Positions 38,075-47,564 of a stretch of 64,000 bases of DNA are shown in pieces. The notes beneath the pieces are model-generated. The model had not been told where the DNA came from. It saw only the letters and a list, made by a program, of their open reading frames with translations, and ran no database searches. The DNA lies in contig CAVRLX010000033.1 in the NCBI GenBank assembly GCA_963721725.1, positions 1 through 64,000 of the forward strand, in the 5' to 3' direction. The translations under genes and the position numbers were made by a program. How positions within the stretch are numbered: the first letter of the stretch is position 1; every line of letters begins with the position of its first letter. The DNA is from RI-153 sp963721725. Its GTDB lineage: Bacteria > Chloroflexota > Anaerolineae > Caldilineales > Caldilineaceae.

Positions 38075-40576
38075 ATGTTTAGAAAGCGTTCCAAACGCAC
38101 ATCGTCTCCCCATCATCGAGACTGCGCACGGGTAAAATATCTCGCCCCGCGTGTGCCATCACAGGCCCCCCCCATCGAGTTATCCGCAGAGATCGCTACC
38201 CAAGGACGCCATGTGGAAAATGCGGCGCTATTGGATGCTATCCCTGATCTGCTTTTTTGTATCAGCCGAGACGGCATCTATCTCAGTTGCCGTGCCGCCG
38301 CCGACTATGATCTACTCATCTCACCAGAGGCTTTTTTAGGTAAATCCGTTTATGATGCCATGCCCGCCGAGCTGGCCCAGGAATTTATGGGGTGTGTGCG
38401 CCGTGCGCTCGAGGTAAGCAAGATCCAAACGTTGGAATATCCACTGAGCGTTGGCGACCAGATCCGCCATTACGAAGCGCGTATTGTCACCAGTGGACCC
38501 GACGAAGTGTTGGCGATGATCCGCAATATCAGCGACCGCAAACGGGCGGAACAAGCGTTGCGCGAAAGTGAAGAACGCTTCCGCTCCCTGCTGCTTGGCT
38601 CCCCCGACACCATCTATCTAATGGACGTCAACCGCGATGAGCTGATTTTCGCCAATCACGAATACTTCTGCGGCTACACCCCCAGCGAACTCAAGCATTT
38701 CTTTTTTGATGCTGTGCACCCCGACGATCAAGCGCGTATTAAAGAGCATTGGCGGCACTTGCTGCGTGAGGGCGAATCCAAAGAATCTATTGAATATCGT
38801 CTTTTGAGCAAAAGCCAAGCGTGGGAATGGGTGCAGAGCCGAGAAACGATTTTAGCCCAAAACGATCAGGGTCAGCCTCTGCAATTGTTGCTCACGCTGA
38901 CAGTGATCACTGAGCGCAAACAGGCCGAACAGGAGTTGAAAGAGGCCAAGTTGGTGGCCGAAAGTGCTACACGCGCCAAAAGTGCCTTTCTCGCCAATAT
39001 GAGCCATGAAATCCGCACGCCCATGAACGCGGTCATCGGCATGACCAGCCTCTTGTTAGACACAGATCTCACGGCGGAGCAGCGCGACTTTGTGGAAACC
39101 ATCCGCACTGGCGGCGATGCTCTGCTCGATCTGATTAACGATATTCTTGACTTCTCTAAAATCGAGTCGGACAAGTTAGATCTAGACTATCAGCCGTTGG
39201 ATGTGCGCGTCTGTATTGAAGAAGCTCTCGGCCTTTTTTCCAGCGAGGCTGCCGATAAACATCTAGAAATCACCTATCGCTTTGATCCCCAAACGCCACA
39301 ATTTATCATCGGGGATGTGACCCGACTGCGCCAGATTTTGGTGAACTTAATCGGCAATGCTATTAAATTCACTGAAAACGGCGAGGTCGTAGTGTTGGTG
39401 CAGTCGCAGCCCATAGGCGACGAACATCAGATCCAGTTTGCCGTACAGGACACGGGCATCGGCATCCCCCAAGAACGCATGGATCGCCTTTTCCTTTCGT
39501 TCAGCCAAGTAGACGCATCTACTACGCGCAAATATGGCGGAACGGGACTGGGCCTTGCCATTAGTAAACGGCTGTGCGAATTGATGGGCGGCCAGATGTG
39601 GGTGGAGAGCGAGTTCGGCACTGGTTCTACTTTCTTCTTTACGATTAGTGCCAAAGCGGCCCCCGAAGCCAAACATTTGCGCTTCCACGGCCCTCTGCCC
39701 AGTTTGGATGGCAAACAGGTGCTGGTGGTGGATGACAACGCGACCAATCGACGGATTCTGGTCTATCAAACCCAGAACTGGGGCATGGTGCCCAACGCGT
39801 TTGCCTCCGGTCAGGAAGCGCTAGATTGGTTGAGCGAAGGACATCATGTGGATATTGCCATTTTAGATATGCAAATGCCCGAAATGGATGGCGTCATGCT
39901 GGCAACCCGAATTCATCAATTACCGCAGACCCAATCATTGCCTTTGATCATGTTTACCTCTGTGGGTCGCCGCGAAGAGGATCGCCAGATGTTGGATGAG
40001 CACTTCACGATTTGCCTGAGCAAACCTGTGAAACAGACCAAATTGCACCAACATCTCCAGACTATCTTTGCCCACCATACGACGATTCCGGTTAAGGAAG
40101 ATCAGCCCATCCGCTTGGATGGCGAAATGGCCCAGGAGTTACCGCGCCGGATCTTGTTGGCCGAAGACAACCTAGTCAACCAAAAGGTCGCATTGCACAT
40201 GCTCAAACGGCTAGGCTATCGGGCCGATGTGGCGGCCAATGGCTTGGAAGTGCTGGAGAGCCTGCGCCGTCAACAATATGATGTGATTTTGATGGATGTG
40301 CAGATGCCCGAAATGGACGGCATGGAAGCCACTGCCTCTATCCGCCAGGAATGGGCCACGGCGCAACAGCCCTACGTCATCGCCCTCACCGCCAACGCCA
40401 TGCAAGGTGACCGCGAAAAATGTCTGGACGCAGGCATGAACGATTATTTGGACAAACCTGTCAAAGTGCACGAACTTGCCAGCGCGCTCAAAAGCAGCTA
40501 TCAAGTGGCAGAGCGTGTGGCCCAACCCACCGAGCCAGAAAGCTATGCGGTCTGGCTGCAAAACGCTGTAATGTGA
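38075..40576 (+). CDS. Hybrid sensor histidine kinase with two PAS and two receiver domains
   Basis: The ATG at 38075 follows AGAGG with 5-base spacing and gives 833 residues; the upstream start at 38015 lacks a ribosome site. No membrane helix is seen, so the protein is cytoplasmic. Two PAS domains (about 50-155 and 165-290) are followed by a HisKA domain with His311 in FLANMSHEIRTPMNAV and an HATPase with the N box (LVNLIGNAIKF), G1 (DTGIGIP) and G2 (GGTGLGLAI) motifs. Receiver 1 carries Asp598 in ILDMQMPEMDG; receiver 2 carries Asp741 in LMDVQMPEMDG. There is no HPt domain, so a separate phosphotransfer protein or direct receiver output is implied. It lies downstream of the subtilases behind a terminator, and two strong terminator-like hairpins follow. 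Confidence 0.93.
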   Translation: MFRKRSKRTSSPHHRDCARVKYLAPRVPSQAPPIELSAEIATQGRHVENAALLDAIPDLLFCISRDGIYLSCRAAADYDLLISPEAFLGKSVYDAMPAELAQEFMGCVRRALEVSKIQTLEYPLSVGDQIRHYEARIVTSGPDEVLAMIRNISDRKRAEQALRESEERFRSLLLGSPDTIYLMDVNRDELIFANHEYFCGYTPSELKHFFFDAVHPDDQARIKEHWRHLLREGESKESIEYRLLSKSQAWEWVQSRETILAQNDQGQPLQLLLTLTVITERKQAEQELKEAKLVAESATRAKSAFLANMSHEIRTPMNAVIGMTSLLLDTDLTAEQRDFVETIRTGGDALLDLINDILDFSKIESDKLDLDYQPLDVRVCIEEALGLFSSEAADKHLEITYRFDPQTPQFIIGDVTRLRQILVNLIGNAIKFTENGEVVVLVQSQPIGDEHQIQFAVQDTGIGIPQERMDRLFLSFSQVDASTTRKYGGTGLGLAISKRLCELMGGQMWVESEFGTGSTFFFTISAKAAPEAKHLRFHGPLPSLDGKQVLVVDDNATNRRILVYQTQNWGMVPNAFASGQEALDWLSEGHHVDIAILDMQMPEMDGVMLATRIHQLPQTQSLPLIMFTSVGRREEDRQMLDEHFTICLSKPVKQTKLHQHLQTIFAHHTTIPVKEDQPIRLDGEMAQELPRRILLAEDNLVNQKVALHMLKRLGYRADVAANGLEVLESLRRQQYDVILMDVQMPEMDGMEATASIRQEWATAQQPYVIALTANAMQGDREKCLDAGMNDYLDKPVKVHELASALKSSYQVAERVAQPTEPESYAVWLQNAVM

Positions 40577-40621
40577 GCGTCGCTTTTTCGAGCCGATTTC
40601 ACTTTAGAATTGACGCATATC

Positions 40622-40654
40622 AGAAGTCGAACTTTTTGGAAAAGTTCGACTTCT
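40622..40654 (+). terminator. Rho-independent terminator of the hybrid kinase
   Basis: A perfect 15-bp stem (AGAAGTCGAACTTTT at 40622-40636 with its complement at 40640-40654) and a 3-base loop, followed 7 bases on by TTTTT. Confidence 0.8.
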
Positions 40655-40665
40655 CGGTTCTTTTT

Positions 40666-40707
40666 CCAATCAAAATGGCCCAGCATATGCTGGGCCATTT
40701 TGATTGG
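40666..40707. terminator. 42-bp perfect palindrome, bidirectional terminator
   Basis: The 21-base arm running from 40666 to 40686 is followed directly by its exact complement at 40687-40707. The stem ends in CAAAATGG/CCATTTTG. It lies between the convergent kinase gene and surface-protein gene and could stop transcription from both sides. Confidence 0.7.
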
Positions 40708-40728
40708 ATTCATCTTCGGACCTATTTA

Positions 40729-40792
40729 GGTGCGACGCACTCGCCAGGAGTAGAACGGGTGTGAAACGCTTGTGGGACGAGGGCGTCGCACC
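40729..40792. repeat. Dispersed hairpin repeat, copy 4
   Basis: The left arm (40729-40746) is perfect. The right arm (40774-40792) has a few changes. The loop is in the reverse orientation, as in copy 2. The right flank CTAGACCTGTATCGTTACTC matches copies 2 and 6. Confidence 0.88.
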
Positions 40793-40820
40793 CTAGACCT
40801 GTATCGTTACTCATCTCCTA

Positions 40821-43800
40821 TTACCGAGTCACGGTGGGCAGATAGAGATGGCGGTCGGCGGTCGGCTCCTCAGGGTCTTTGAGCTTTTCCACAACCAGAA
40901 TGGTCCCGGTGGCAGTAGGATTCTCGCTGTCGTAATAGGTATAGCTACCCAGTGTGGCAAGCTGGCGTTTGTAGCTGTCCCCACCGCTGAGCAGACCACT
41001 GTCCCAGCCATCGCTGCTGCCTAGGCTGGCGGCGCTCATCTCGAACAAGACCGTCGGCGTCAGGCTCACCGTGGCATGGACCACACTGTCTTGGTTCACC
41101 CAGGCGATCACCGAACCCGGCAACACAGACAACACCTGCGGCACGAAGCCATCTGGCCCCACCATCACAGTGTAATCAGCCACCTGCTCAATGATGGGCG
41201 TCAGCGGCGGGTCGAAGTGGACCGGTTCGGCCACCACGGTCAGGTCACGGCTCATATACTTCTGGTAACCGGCGGCGCTGATCTGCAAGCGATAGGTTCC
41301 CGGCGGGGTGAAGAAGCTAAAGTAGCCGTCGCTGCCTGTGGTCTGCGGGTTGATCTGTTTGAAATCACTGGCAGGCCAGAGGTTGAAGACGGTTTCACCA
41401 TTGCCGCCGCTGCTCTGCGCTTGCAAACAGGCCACATTGGCTGCCGCCACTGGATTGCCCGTCAGCACATTAAAGACCGTGCCTTCGGGGTCGATGGTTA
41501 GTTCGCCATCAGAACAGCGCTTGATCAGCTCGCAGACCACACAGATGCGAATCGTCCCCTGGATGGGGCCAGTGCTGGGCGTAGTGAAACTGGCTGTGTA
41601 TGTGCCGTCACTGTCCGGGTCGGTCAGGGTGACGGTGGCAAACGAACCTAGTTCCAGGGTGACCACAGCATTGGGATCATCACAGCAGATCGTCACGCTG
41701 ACGGTGTAGAGCGTGCCGCGGCGCAGGAAGATGCTCCAGCCCGTGGCGTCGGTGCGCCCGCTGCTATCCCGCGGGATGGTGACATGGCCGCTGGAATCTG
41801 TGAAGCGCAGGCTCAGCGGGTTATAGAAGAGGCTGCTATCTACGATTACTTGCACCGTGGGCGAGGGGACGCTGCTCTGGCTGCCATAGCGAGCTACGGC
41901 GTGAATGTTATAGGTGCCATCGGCCAGCACGGTGCTGTAATTCCAGTTGCCTGCGCTGTCCGGGGTCACGGTTGCGGCCAGGGCGCTGTCAATATAGACC
42001 TCCACGCTTGTCCCGGGCTGGCTGTACCCCGTCACGGTGAGCGTCCCGGTACACACGGTCCCCGGTGTGGGATAGGTGATGACTGGCGGCAGCAGCGGCA
42101 CGGTCAGCGTTACAACAACCGTGTTGTTCAACGGATTGGTGTCGTTGGGGGCAGTGATGGTCACCGTGTTGGTGATCACCGTGCCGGGCGGGGTGTTGAT
42201 GGGCAGCGTCGAGCGCAGGTTGACAAAGCCTTGTTGCGACGGAGCCAACGTCCCCAACGCATAGCTCAGGCTATTGCCGCTGACCGTGGGCGACACGGGC
42301 ATGGTGGCGTAGCTTTCCAGCGTTTGCGGACCGTCGAGTCGGTCGAAGAGTACGGTGTTATTGGCCGTGGCATAGCCATTGTTGCGGAAGTCCACCGCCC
42401 ACTGTGCCACCCAAACCGAGGCACCGGTGACAGGATCATAGCGGGAAGTCAGATTGCCGCGCTTGAAGACGACAGGATCAGCACCCTCGTGCGGTTCCGT
42501 CTGATTGGTTTGAATAGGCCGGATCAGATAGTCTTCGGTTTCGCCAAACTGGAAGGGGCGGTCGTGGCCGCGGCCATCGCCATATTGCAACGTGCCCAAG
42601 GCAAACGGCTTGTTGGCGGGCTGTTCGCTCAGCGTGACGCGCAACCAAGCGGGCCGTTTGATCTGTTGCGGGTCCCAATGGACAGGCAGGTTGGTGGAGA
42701 GCATCACCGTGTGCAGCCCTGGCCCTAGTGCCGTGGCATCGATTACATGGTCGATGACAATATGCTCCAGCGCACGGCTCACCTGACCGGCAGCATTGGG
42801 GCATTCCAACACATCGGCCCGATCGCCGTCACGGTTGCTATCTAGCCAGACATTGATATAGCCCAACGCTTTCTGGCCGGCGGGAACCGAAGCCAGCATG
42901 GCTGCATCCAGGCTCACCAAGACCGGGAAGCGCACGATCTGGCAATGGTCCAGTTTGAATTTCTCCCAGATCAGGCCATCATCGCGCTCGTCGCGGTCGG
43001 CCACATTGGCGCGTGGCATAAGGTTGTTGCTGGGATCCACATCGGGACCCAGATCCGCTTCCATCTCTTCCGTCACACCGCGGCCCAAGTGCATGGGGCG
43101 AGCCACCATGTGCATCGGTCCGCGTTCGGGGGCAGCCACGGTAAAGACCGTGGGGAACTTTGCCACCGTGCCGTCGGGATAAGCTGTCATAGGCACGCCA
43201 AAATGATTGGTGCTATCGGGCGCATCACCCAAATCCCGGCAGATCAGCCGCACATGCACTGGGTTGCTCTGGCCGCCAAAGACTGCACCGCTGCGGTCGC
43301 TGACCTGCCAGAAGGCAATGTTGGAGAAGCGTGTGTCACAGCGCATCTTTTCCGTCGGTTTTACAAAGATACGCGCACGCAGCGGGCGGTTGTGGGGGCC
43401 AACAACGGCTTCCCATTTAACCAGGCTGCCGTCGTCCGAAAGCTGGATCACACCGGCGCTGGCGTTGACCTGGAAGCCAACCAGCCCCGCGGGCAGCAGA
43501 TCGCTGATCACCACCGTGCGGGAGATGTCGCCGCTGCTGTTGAGTTCCAATTCATAGAGACCTTGATGGCCGGCAATCAGGGCATGTTCAGCATTGTCGC
43601 CGGGGGTGGGCTGCGGCTGGGGATCAGCCGATGGCGTTGTCCCAACCCAACGCTTGTGCAGTTGAATGGCCGGTGCTTGAGTGGGGCGCTCGCATTGCAG
43701 CGCGAAGGCCACGGCGGCCTCGACTGTCGGTCCCCCATCACGCTGGGCGCGGGCCACGTTGCGAATCTCAGGTCGATCTTGGGGCGGGCAGTGGCGAATC

Positions 43801-45818
43801 TCCACAAGCATTTCAACGCGCACGCTTGCCCCTGGTGAAAGGTGACCATCCCAGCGCACCGTGCCGCTGGGGCCAGCGCCAGCATCAAAGAGCGCTGTCA
43901 GCGGGCTGGCATGGGGCGTGGCTTCAAAGACGAAAGGTCCGCGCAGGAGATGCACCTGGGCGGGCAGCATATCTTCCATGCGTACATGGGCGGGGGCGCT
44001 GCCGCCGTCGTGTTTGAGCATCACCGTATACGAAACCCGGCTACCCAACGCCAACGGTGCAGGCGAGATCAGGGCAAAGTCTTTCTTCATCTGGATTGCG
44101 CCGACTTCGCCCTGTTGGCGGCCCTTGAAGAGATAATCCTCGGTTTCGCCCAGTTCAAAGAATTTGGGAACATCGGGGCCACGGCCATCATGTTGGAAGG
44201 GGGCCAGTTCCGTCACCGGCTGTTCGCTGAGCATGAAGCGCACCCAGGCCGGGGCGTCCGGTTTTTCGTTCATTACCCGCATCGTCGGCACCACCAGATC
44301 CGCCGAGCCAGCGATGATGCTGGTGTCGATGACAAAGTTTTGGACGATCCACTCGTGGGCCATGTCATTGGCGGCGGCGCTATCACCCGCGGTGGGATCG
44401 CACGGGCACTCTTTGCGCTCGCCCCATGTGCCGCTACGGTTGCCGTCAAAATAGACGTTGAGGAACATTTTGCCGGTAGTGGCGGCCATGTCTTTAGATA
44501 CCCGTACACGCAGGGCTGTGTCTCGGCAATCGACAAAGACTGCATGGTCAAGGTCGATCCAGCCATCGTCGGCTCCGTCCATGTTCGACACATCGACCCC
44601 ACCGTTGAGGATGTTGGTGACGCCGTCCAGATCGGGCATCAGATCAGCGTCTTTCTCATCGGTGACAGCGCGCCCCAGCCAAACCACATGCGGGTTGACA
44701 TGGCGCGGGCCGCTGGGCTGCCCGGCGGGCGTACCATTCCACACGCTGGGGAATTGACCTGGCACAGAGGGATACGCTGTGTTCGGGCGGCCCAAGTGGT
44801 TGGTGTTATCGGGAGCATCGCCAAAGTCGCCCTGTGGGCGTTCTTGGGGGGTCTCGTGTTTCCAGAGGTAATCTTCGGTCTCGCCCAAGTCAAAAGCATT
44901 GGGGAAATCCGGGCCGCGACCATCGGGCAGCGTGGCGGCTGCACCCGCGAGCTGGGGCGGTGTCAGCGCGGGGATTTCACTCAGTGTAAAGCGCATCCAC
45001 GCTGGCATGTCGGGCTTTTCGTTGTAAACCAAAATTGTGCGGACTTCAATGTCCACGAAGGGGGTGCTGATAGCGGCCGTGTCAATGGCAAAATTTTGCA
45101 CGATCCACTCGTTAGAATGGCCGTCGCCACATTTACCCATATCGGCCCGATCACCATCGCGATTGCCGTCGATCCAGACGTTGAGAACCATGCGCTGGAC
45201 CCTGGCGGCGACATCTTTGGAGATGCGTACCTTGAGCAAAGCTTCTTGGCAATCAGGCAGGGGCAGATTGCGATTGAGCCAGCCGTCGTCGCCGCGATCC
45301 TGATCGGCGGTGTCAGCCACACCGGCAGCATCGTGTAAAATGTTGTTGATGCCGTCGCTGTCGGGGCCAGTATCAGCGTCAAATTCGCCGCTTACATGCT
45401 CCCCCAACCAGACGATGCGACTTTTTTTGTGCAGCGGACCTGTGCCTTCGCCGGCGGGGGTCTTCTCCCACACCGTGGGAAATCGGCCATCCACGGGGCC
45501 AGCATAGGCGGTATTTTTCAGGCTATGATGATTGGAAAGGCTATCCGGGGCATCGCCCAGATCGGCGCTCTGCTCTGGCTGTGGATCAGGGTTGGGTTCC
45601 TGGGCAAAAGCGCGACTGCCGCCCAAGGCCAGCACCAATATAAAAATGACCAATCCTAACATCAAAGGAAGGGAATGGGAACGCGGTTTAGCAATGGAAT
45701 GCCCGCGCAGAGGATGGATACTTCGATATGTAGACATAGAATTCTCGGACTTTCTCCCGTGTTGTGTGTTCAAGAGACGGGTACAGAAGATGGCAGTGAG
45801 GGGAAAGCTTCGGGTCAT
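40821..45818 (-). CDS. Large secreted surface protein with GEVED, DUF11, Ig-like and degenerate cupredoxin domains
   Basis: This is a 1665-residue exported protein. The ATG at 45818 follows AAGGAGG by 10 bases; an in-frame ATG at 45737 (residue 28) would give a more normal signal peptide (helix LPLMLGLVIFILVLALGG, cleavage after SRAFA). Three large copies (about 85-315, 330-560, 870-1110) share DLGDAPDS-like starts, WIDGNRDGDRAD-like acidic loops and ends like LGETEDYL, typical of GEVED-type adhesin domains. Between and after them are DUF11-like domains (about 565-700, 1120-1260), an Ig-like domain (about 1265-1345), a carboxypeptidase-regulatory-like domain (about 1460-1535) and a cupredoxin-like domain (about 1545-1650). 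The last domain keeps one His (VVHATVSL) but lacks the Cys-His-Met cluster, so it should not bind copper. The chain ends in HLYLPTVTR. The role is inferred to be adhesion or surface coat. Confidence 0.85.
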   Translation of the reverse strand: MTRSFPLTAIFCTRLLNTQHGRKSENSMSTYRSIHPLRGHSIAKPRSHSLPLMLGLVIFILVLALGGSRAFAQEPNPDPQPEQSADLGDAPDSLSNHHSLKNTAYAGPVDGRFPTVWEKTPAGEGTGPLHKKSRIVWLGEHVSGEFDADTGPDSDGINNILHDAAGVADTADQDRGDDGWLNRNLPLPDCQEALLKVRISKDVAARVQRMVLNVWIDGNRDGDRADMGKCGDGHSNEWIVQNFAIDTAAISTPFVDIEVRTILVYNEKPDMPAWMRFTLSEIPALTPPQLAGAAATLPDGRGPDFPNAFDLGETEDYLWKHETPQERPQGDFGDAPDNTNHLGRPNTAYPSVPGQFPSVWNGTPAGQPSGPRHVNPHVVWLGRAVTDEKDADLMPDLDGVTNILNGGVDVSNMDGADDGWIDLDHAVFVDCRDTALRVRVSKDMAATTGKMFLNVYFDGNRSGTWGERKECPCDPTAGDSAAANDMAHEWIVQNFVIDTSIIAGSADLVVPTMRVMNEKPDAPAWVRFMLSEQPVTELAPFQHDGRGPDVPKFFELGETEDYLFKGRQQGEVGAIQMKKDFALISPAPLALGSRVSYTVMLKHDGGSAPAHVRMEDMLPAQVHLLRGPFVFEATPHASPLTALFDAGAGPSGTVRWDGHLSPGASVRVEMLVEIRHCPPQDRPEIRNVARAQRDGGPTVEAAVAFALQCERPTQAPAIQLHKRWVGTTPSADPQPQPTPGDNAEHALIAGHQGLYELELNSSGDISRTVVISDLLPAGLVGFQVNASAGVIQLSDDGSLVKWEAVVGPHNRPLRARIFVKPTEKMRCDTRFSNIAFWQVSDRSGAVFGGQSNPVHVRLICRDLGDAPDSTNHFGVPMTAYPDGTVAKFPTVFTVAAPERGPMHMVARPMHLGRGVTEEMEADLGPDVDPSNNLMPRANVADRDERDDGLIWEKFKLDHCQIVRFPVLVSLDAAMLASVPAGQKALGYINVWLDSNRDGDRADVLECPNAAGQVSRALEHIVIDHVIDATALGPGLHTVMLSTNLPVHWDPQQIKRPAWLRVTLSEQPANKPFALGTLQYGDGRGHDRPFQFGETEDYLIRPIQTNQTEPHEGADPVVFKRGNLTSRYDPVTGASVWVAQWAVDFRNNGYATANNTVLFDRLDGPQTLESYATMPVSPTVSGNSLSYALGTLAPSQQGFVNLRSTLPINTPPGTVITNTVTITAPNDTNPLNNTVVVTLTVPLLPPVITYPTPGTVCTGTLTVTGYSQPGTSVEVYIDSALAATVTPDSAGNWNYSTVLADGTYNIHAVARYGSQSSVPSPTVQVIVDSSLFYNPLSLRFTDSSGHVTIPRDSSGRTDATGWSIFLRRGTLYTVSVTICCDDPNAVVTLELGSFATVTLTDPDSDGTYTASFTTPSTGPIQGTIRICVVCELIKRCSDGELTIDPEGTVFNVLTGNPVAAANVACLQAQSSGGNGETVFNLWPASDFKQINPQTTGSDGYFSFFTPPGTYRLQISAAGYQKYMSRDLTVVAEPVHFDPPLTPIIEQVADYTVMVGPDGFVPQVLSVLPGSVIAWVNQDSVVHATVSLTPTVLFEMSAASLGSSDGWDSGLLSGGDSYKRQLATLGSYTYYDSENPTATGTILVVEKLKDPEEPTADRHLYLPTVTR

Positions 45819-46199
45819 GGCATGGTGACCTCCTTGGCAACTAGATCGAATGCAACAACGCAGTGAAATGCGCGATGGTCTCCAATCAATGGGTGGGCTG
45901 TGTCTCTAGGGGATGGGAGACGTCAACGTGTTTTTACTTTACGCCAAAAGTACGTGCACCCCTGTGCGCTAAAACACACCCGCCCGGTGATCTGACACAA
46001 GCATAGCAAGACTACCCCCAATCAAACATACTCCGCAGCAGCGCCACAAAGTTGCACAAAGAAGCCAAAATTGGGTGCATTTTCTTGCGATAGCCCAAGC
46101 CCAATGGGGAGATTGCTTGCCAGCACAATGGTTGTCTTGTGATTGAATAGAACACGCACGTGCAACCCTGATTGATGGAGACATAACGGACACATTCCC
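45819..46199. other. 381-base divergent intergenic region
   Basis: This stretch separates the leftward surface-protein gene from the rightward LysM hydrolase gene. I see the AAGGAGG ribosome site of the surface-protein gene (about 45829-45835) but no convincing promoter hexamers, no repeat of the window's hairpin family and no conserved small gene. Confidence 0.5.
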
Positions 46200-47459
46200 A
46201 TGAAACTACATTATCTTTTTGCTTTGCTGTTGATTGTGCTTACCCTGACCGCTGGCGCGTTTCTGGCCCCGGTGTCGGCGCAGACCAACGCCTGTGCCAA
46301 TGAGGTGACTGTGGCAAGCGGCGATACGCTATCGAGAATTGCCACGCGCTTCTTTGGCAGCTCGGCAGCCTATACGGCCATTGTGAACGCCACCAACGCC
46401 CAGGCCATCACAGATCGCCGCTTCACCGCCATCACCAATCCCAATCTGTTAGAAGTGGGCTGGCGACTCTGCATTCCGGCCTCACCAGCTCTGGCCGCGG
46501 TGCCACCTTCACCGACGCCCACGCCCGGCACGCCGACGCCTACACCCACGCCCTATCCCGAAGACGAACATCCGCTGAACATTGAAGAGATGCGCCGCCA
46601 AGCCTATCCTGGCAGCACCATTGTCATAGAGCAGACGCTGGCCCCTGGCTCGAATTACAGCCGCTACCTTGCCTCGTACCAATCCGAGGGCAACAAAATT
46701 TTTGCGCTGCTCACCGTGCCGCAGGGCACAGCTCCCGCCACGGGCTGGCCTGTGGTCGTCTTTAATCATGGCTACATCCCGCCCGAGCAATACCGCACCA
46801 CTGAGCGCTACATTGCCTATGTGGATGCCTTCGCCCGCAACGGTTATATTGTCTTCCGCTCGGATTATCGCGGCCACGGGTCATCCGAGGGGGAGGCCGT
46901 GGGCGGGTATAGCACCCCCGCCTATACCGTGGATGTGCTCAACGCCGTGGCCTCGATCAAGCGCTTTGCCGGCGCCGATCCCGACCGCATTGGCATGTGG
47001 GGCCACTCCATGGGCGGGCAGATCACCCTGCGCGCCATGGTAGTGACCGACGACATCAAAGCCGGTGTGATCTGGGCGGGCGTGGTGGGCAGCTATCCGG
47101 ATCTGCTGGATCGCTGGCGGCGCGCACCTGCCTACAATACACTTTCCACCAACGCCCGCCGCTGGCGCGAGGAGATCATCTCGACCTATGGCCGGCCCGA
47201 AGAAAACCCGGATTTTTGGGCGGCCATCTCGCCCAATAGCTATGTTGCAGATCTCTCTGGCCCGATTCAGCTACACCATGGCACCGCCGATGGCAGCGTG
47301 CCTGTGGAATTTTCGCAGACATTGGAAACGCAGATCAAGGCGGCCAATGGTGACGTTGAGTCCTATCTCTATGCAGGCGACGACCACAACATTGCCCAAA
47401 ATCTGGGTACGGCGCTGGCTCGCTCAGTGGCCTTTTTTGATGCACACGTAAAAAATTAA
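46200..47459 (+). CDS. Secreted LysM domain alpha/beta hydrolase
   Basis: This 419-residue exported protein has a signal peptide (residues 1-28, cleavage near PVSAQ), a LysM domain (about 36-100: EVTVASGDTLSRIATRFFG, GWRLCIP) and a Pro/Thr linker (SPTPTPGTPTPTPTPYP). An alpha/beta hydrolase of the prolyl-oligopeptidase/dienelactone type follows, with VVVFNHGYIPP (oxyanion region), FRSDYRGHGSSEG, and the nucleophile elbow MWGHSMGG. The acid is probably in HHGTADGSVPVEFS and the catalytic His in GDDHNIA. LysM binds peptidoglycan or other N-acetylglucosamine polymers, so the enzyme is probably held at the wall and hydrolyses an ester or peptide outside. The ribosome site is weak (GGAG about 23 bases before the ATG). 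Confidence 0.9.
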   Translation: MKLHYLFALLLIVLTLTAGAFLAPVSAQTNACANEVTVASGDTLSRIATRFFGSSAAYTAIVNATNAQAITDRRFTAITNPNLLEVGWRLCIPASPALAAVPPSPTPTPGTPTPTPTPYPEDEHPLNIEEMRRQAYPGSTIVIEQTLAPGSNYSRYLASYQSEGNKIFALLTVPQGTAPATGWPVVVFNHGYIPPEQYRTTERYIAYVDAFARNGYIVFRSDYRGHGSSEGEAVGGYSTPAYTVDVLNAVASIKRFAGADPDRIGMWGHSMGGQITLRAMVVTDDIKAGVIWAGVVGSYPDLLDRWRRAPAYNTLSTNARRWREEIISTYGRPEENPDFWAAISPNSYVADLSGPIQLHHGTADGSVPVEFSQTLETQIKAANGDVESYLYAGDDHNIAQNLGTALARSVAFFDAHVKN

Positions 47460-47470
47460 TCGCTACTATA

Positions 47471-47533
47471 GGTGCGACGCGCTCGCCACACAAGCTTTCA
47501 CAAGCCATCTACGCTTGGCGAGTGCGTCGCACC
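47471..47533. repeat. Dispersed hairpin repeat, copy 5
   Basis: Arms at 47471-47488 (one change, GCGCTC for GCACTC) and 47516-47533, with a 27-base loop in the same orientation as copies 1, 3 and 6. It lies 11 bases after the hydrolase stop and 31 bases before the antiporter start. Confidence 0.92.
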
Positions 47534-47564
47534 TGTATCGATACAAACATTAAAAGGAGCGCGC

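Noticed and set aside
43842..45338. Long plus-strand open frame (498 codons) opposite the surface-protein gene
   Set aside because: Shadow of the real minus-strand gene; no start signal or domain.
45969..46193. Small minus-strand frame in the divergent gap before the LysM hydrolase
   Set aside because: No ribosome site, no domain, and position overlaps the probable promoter region.
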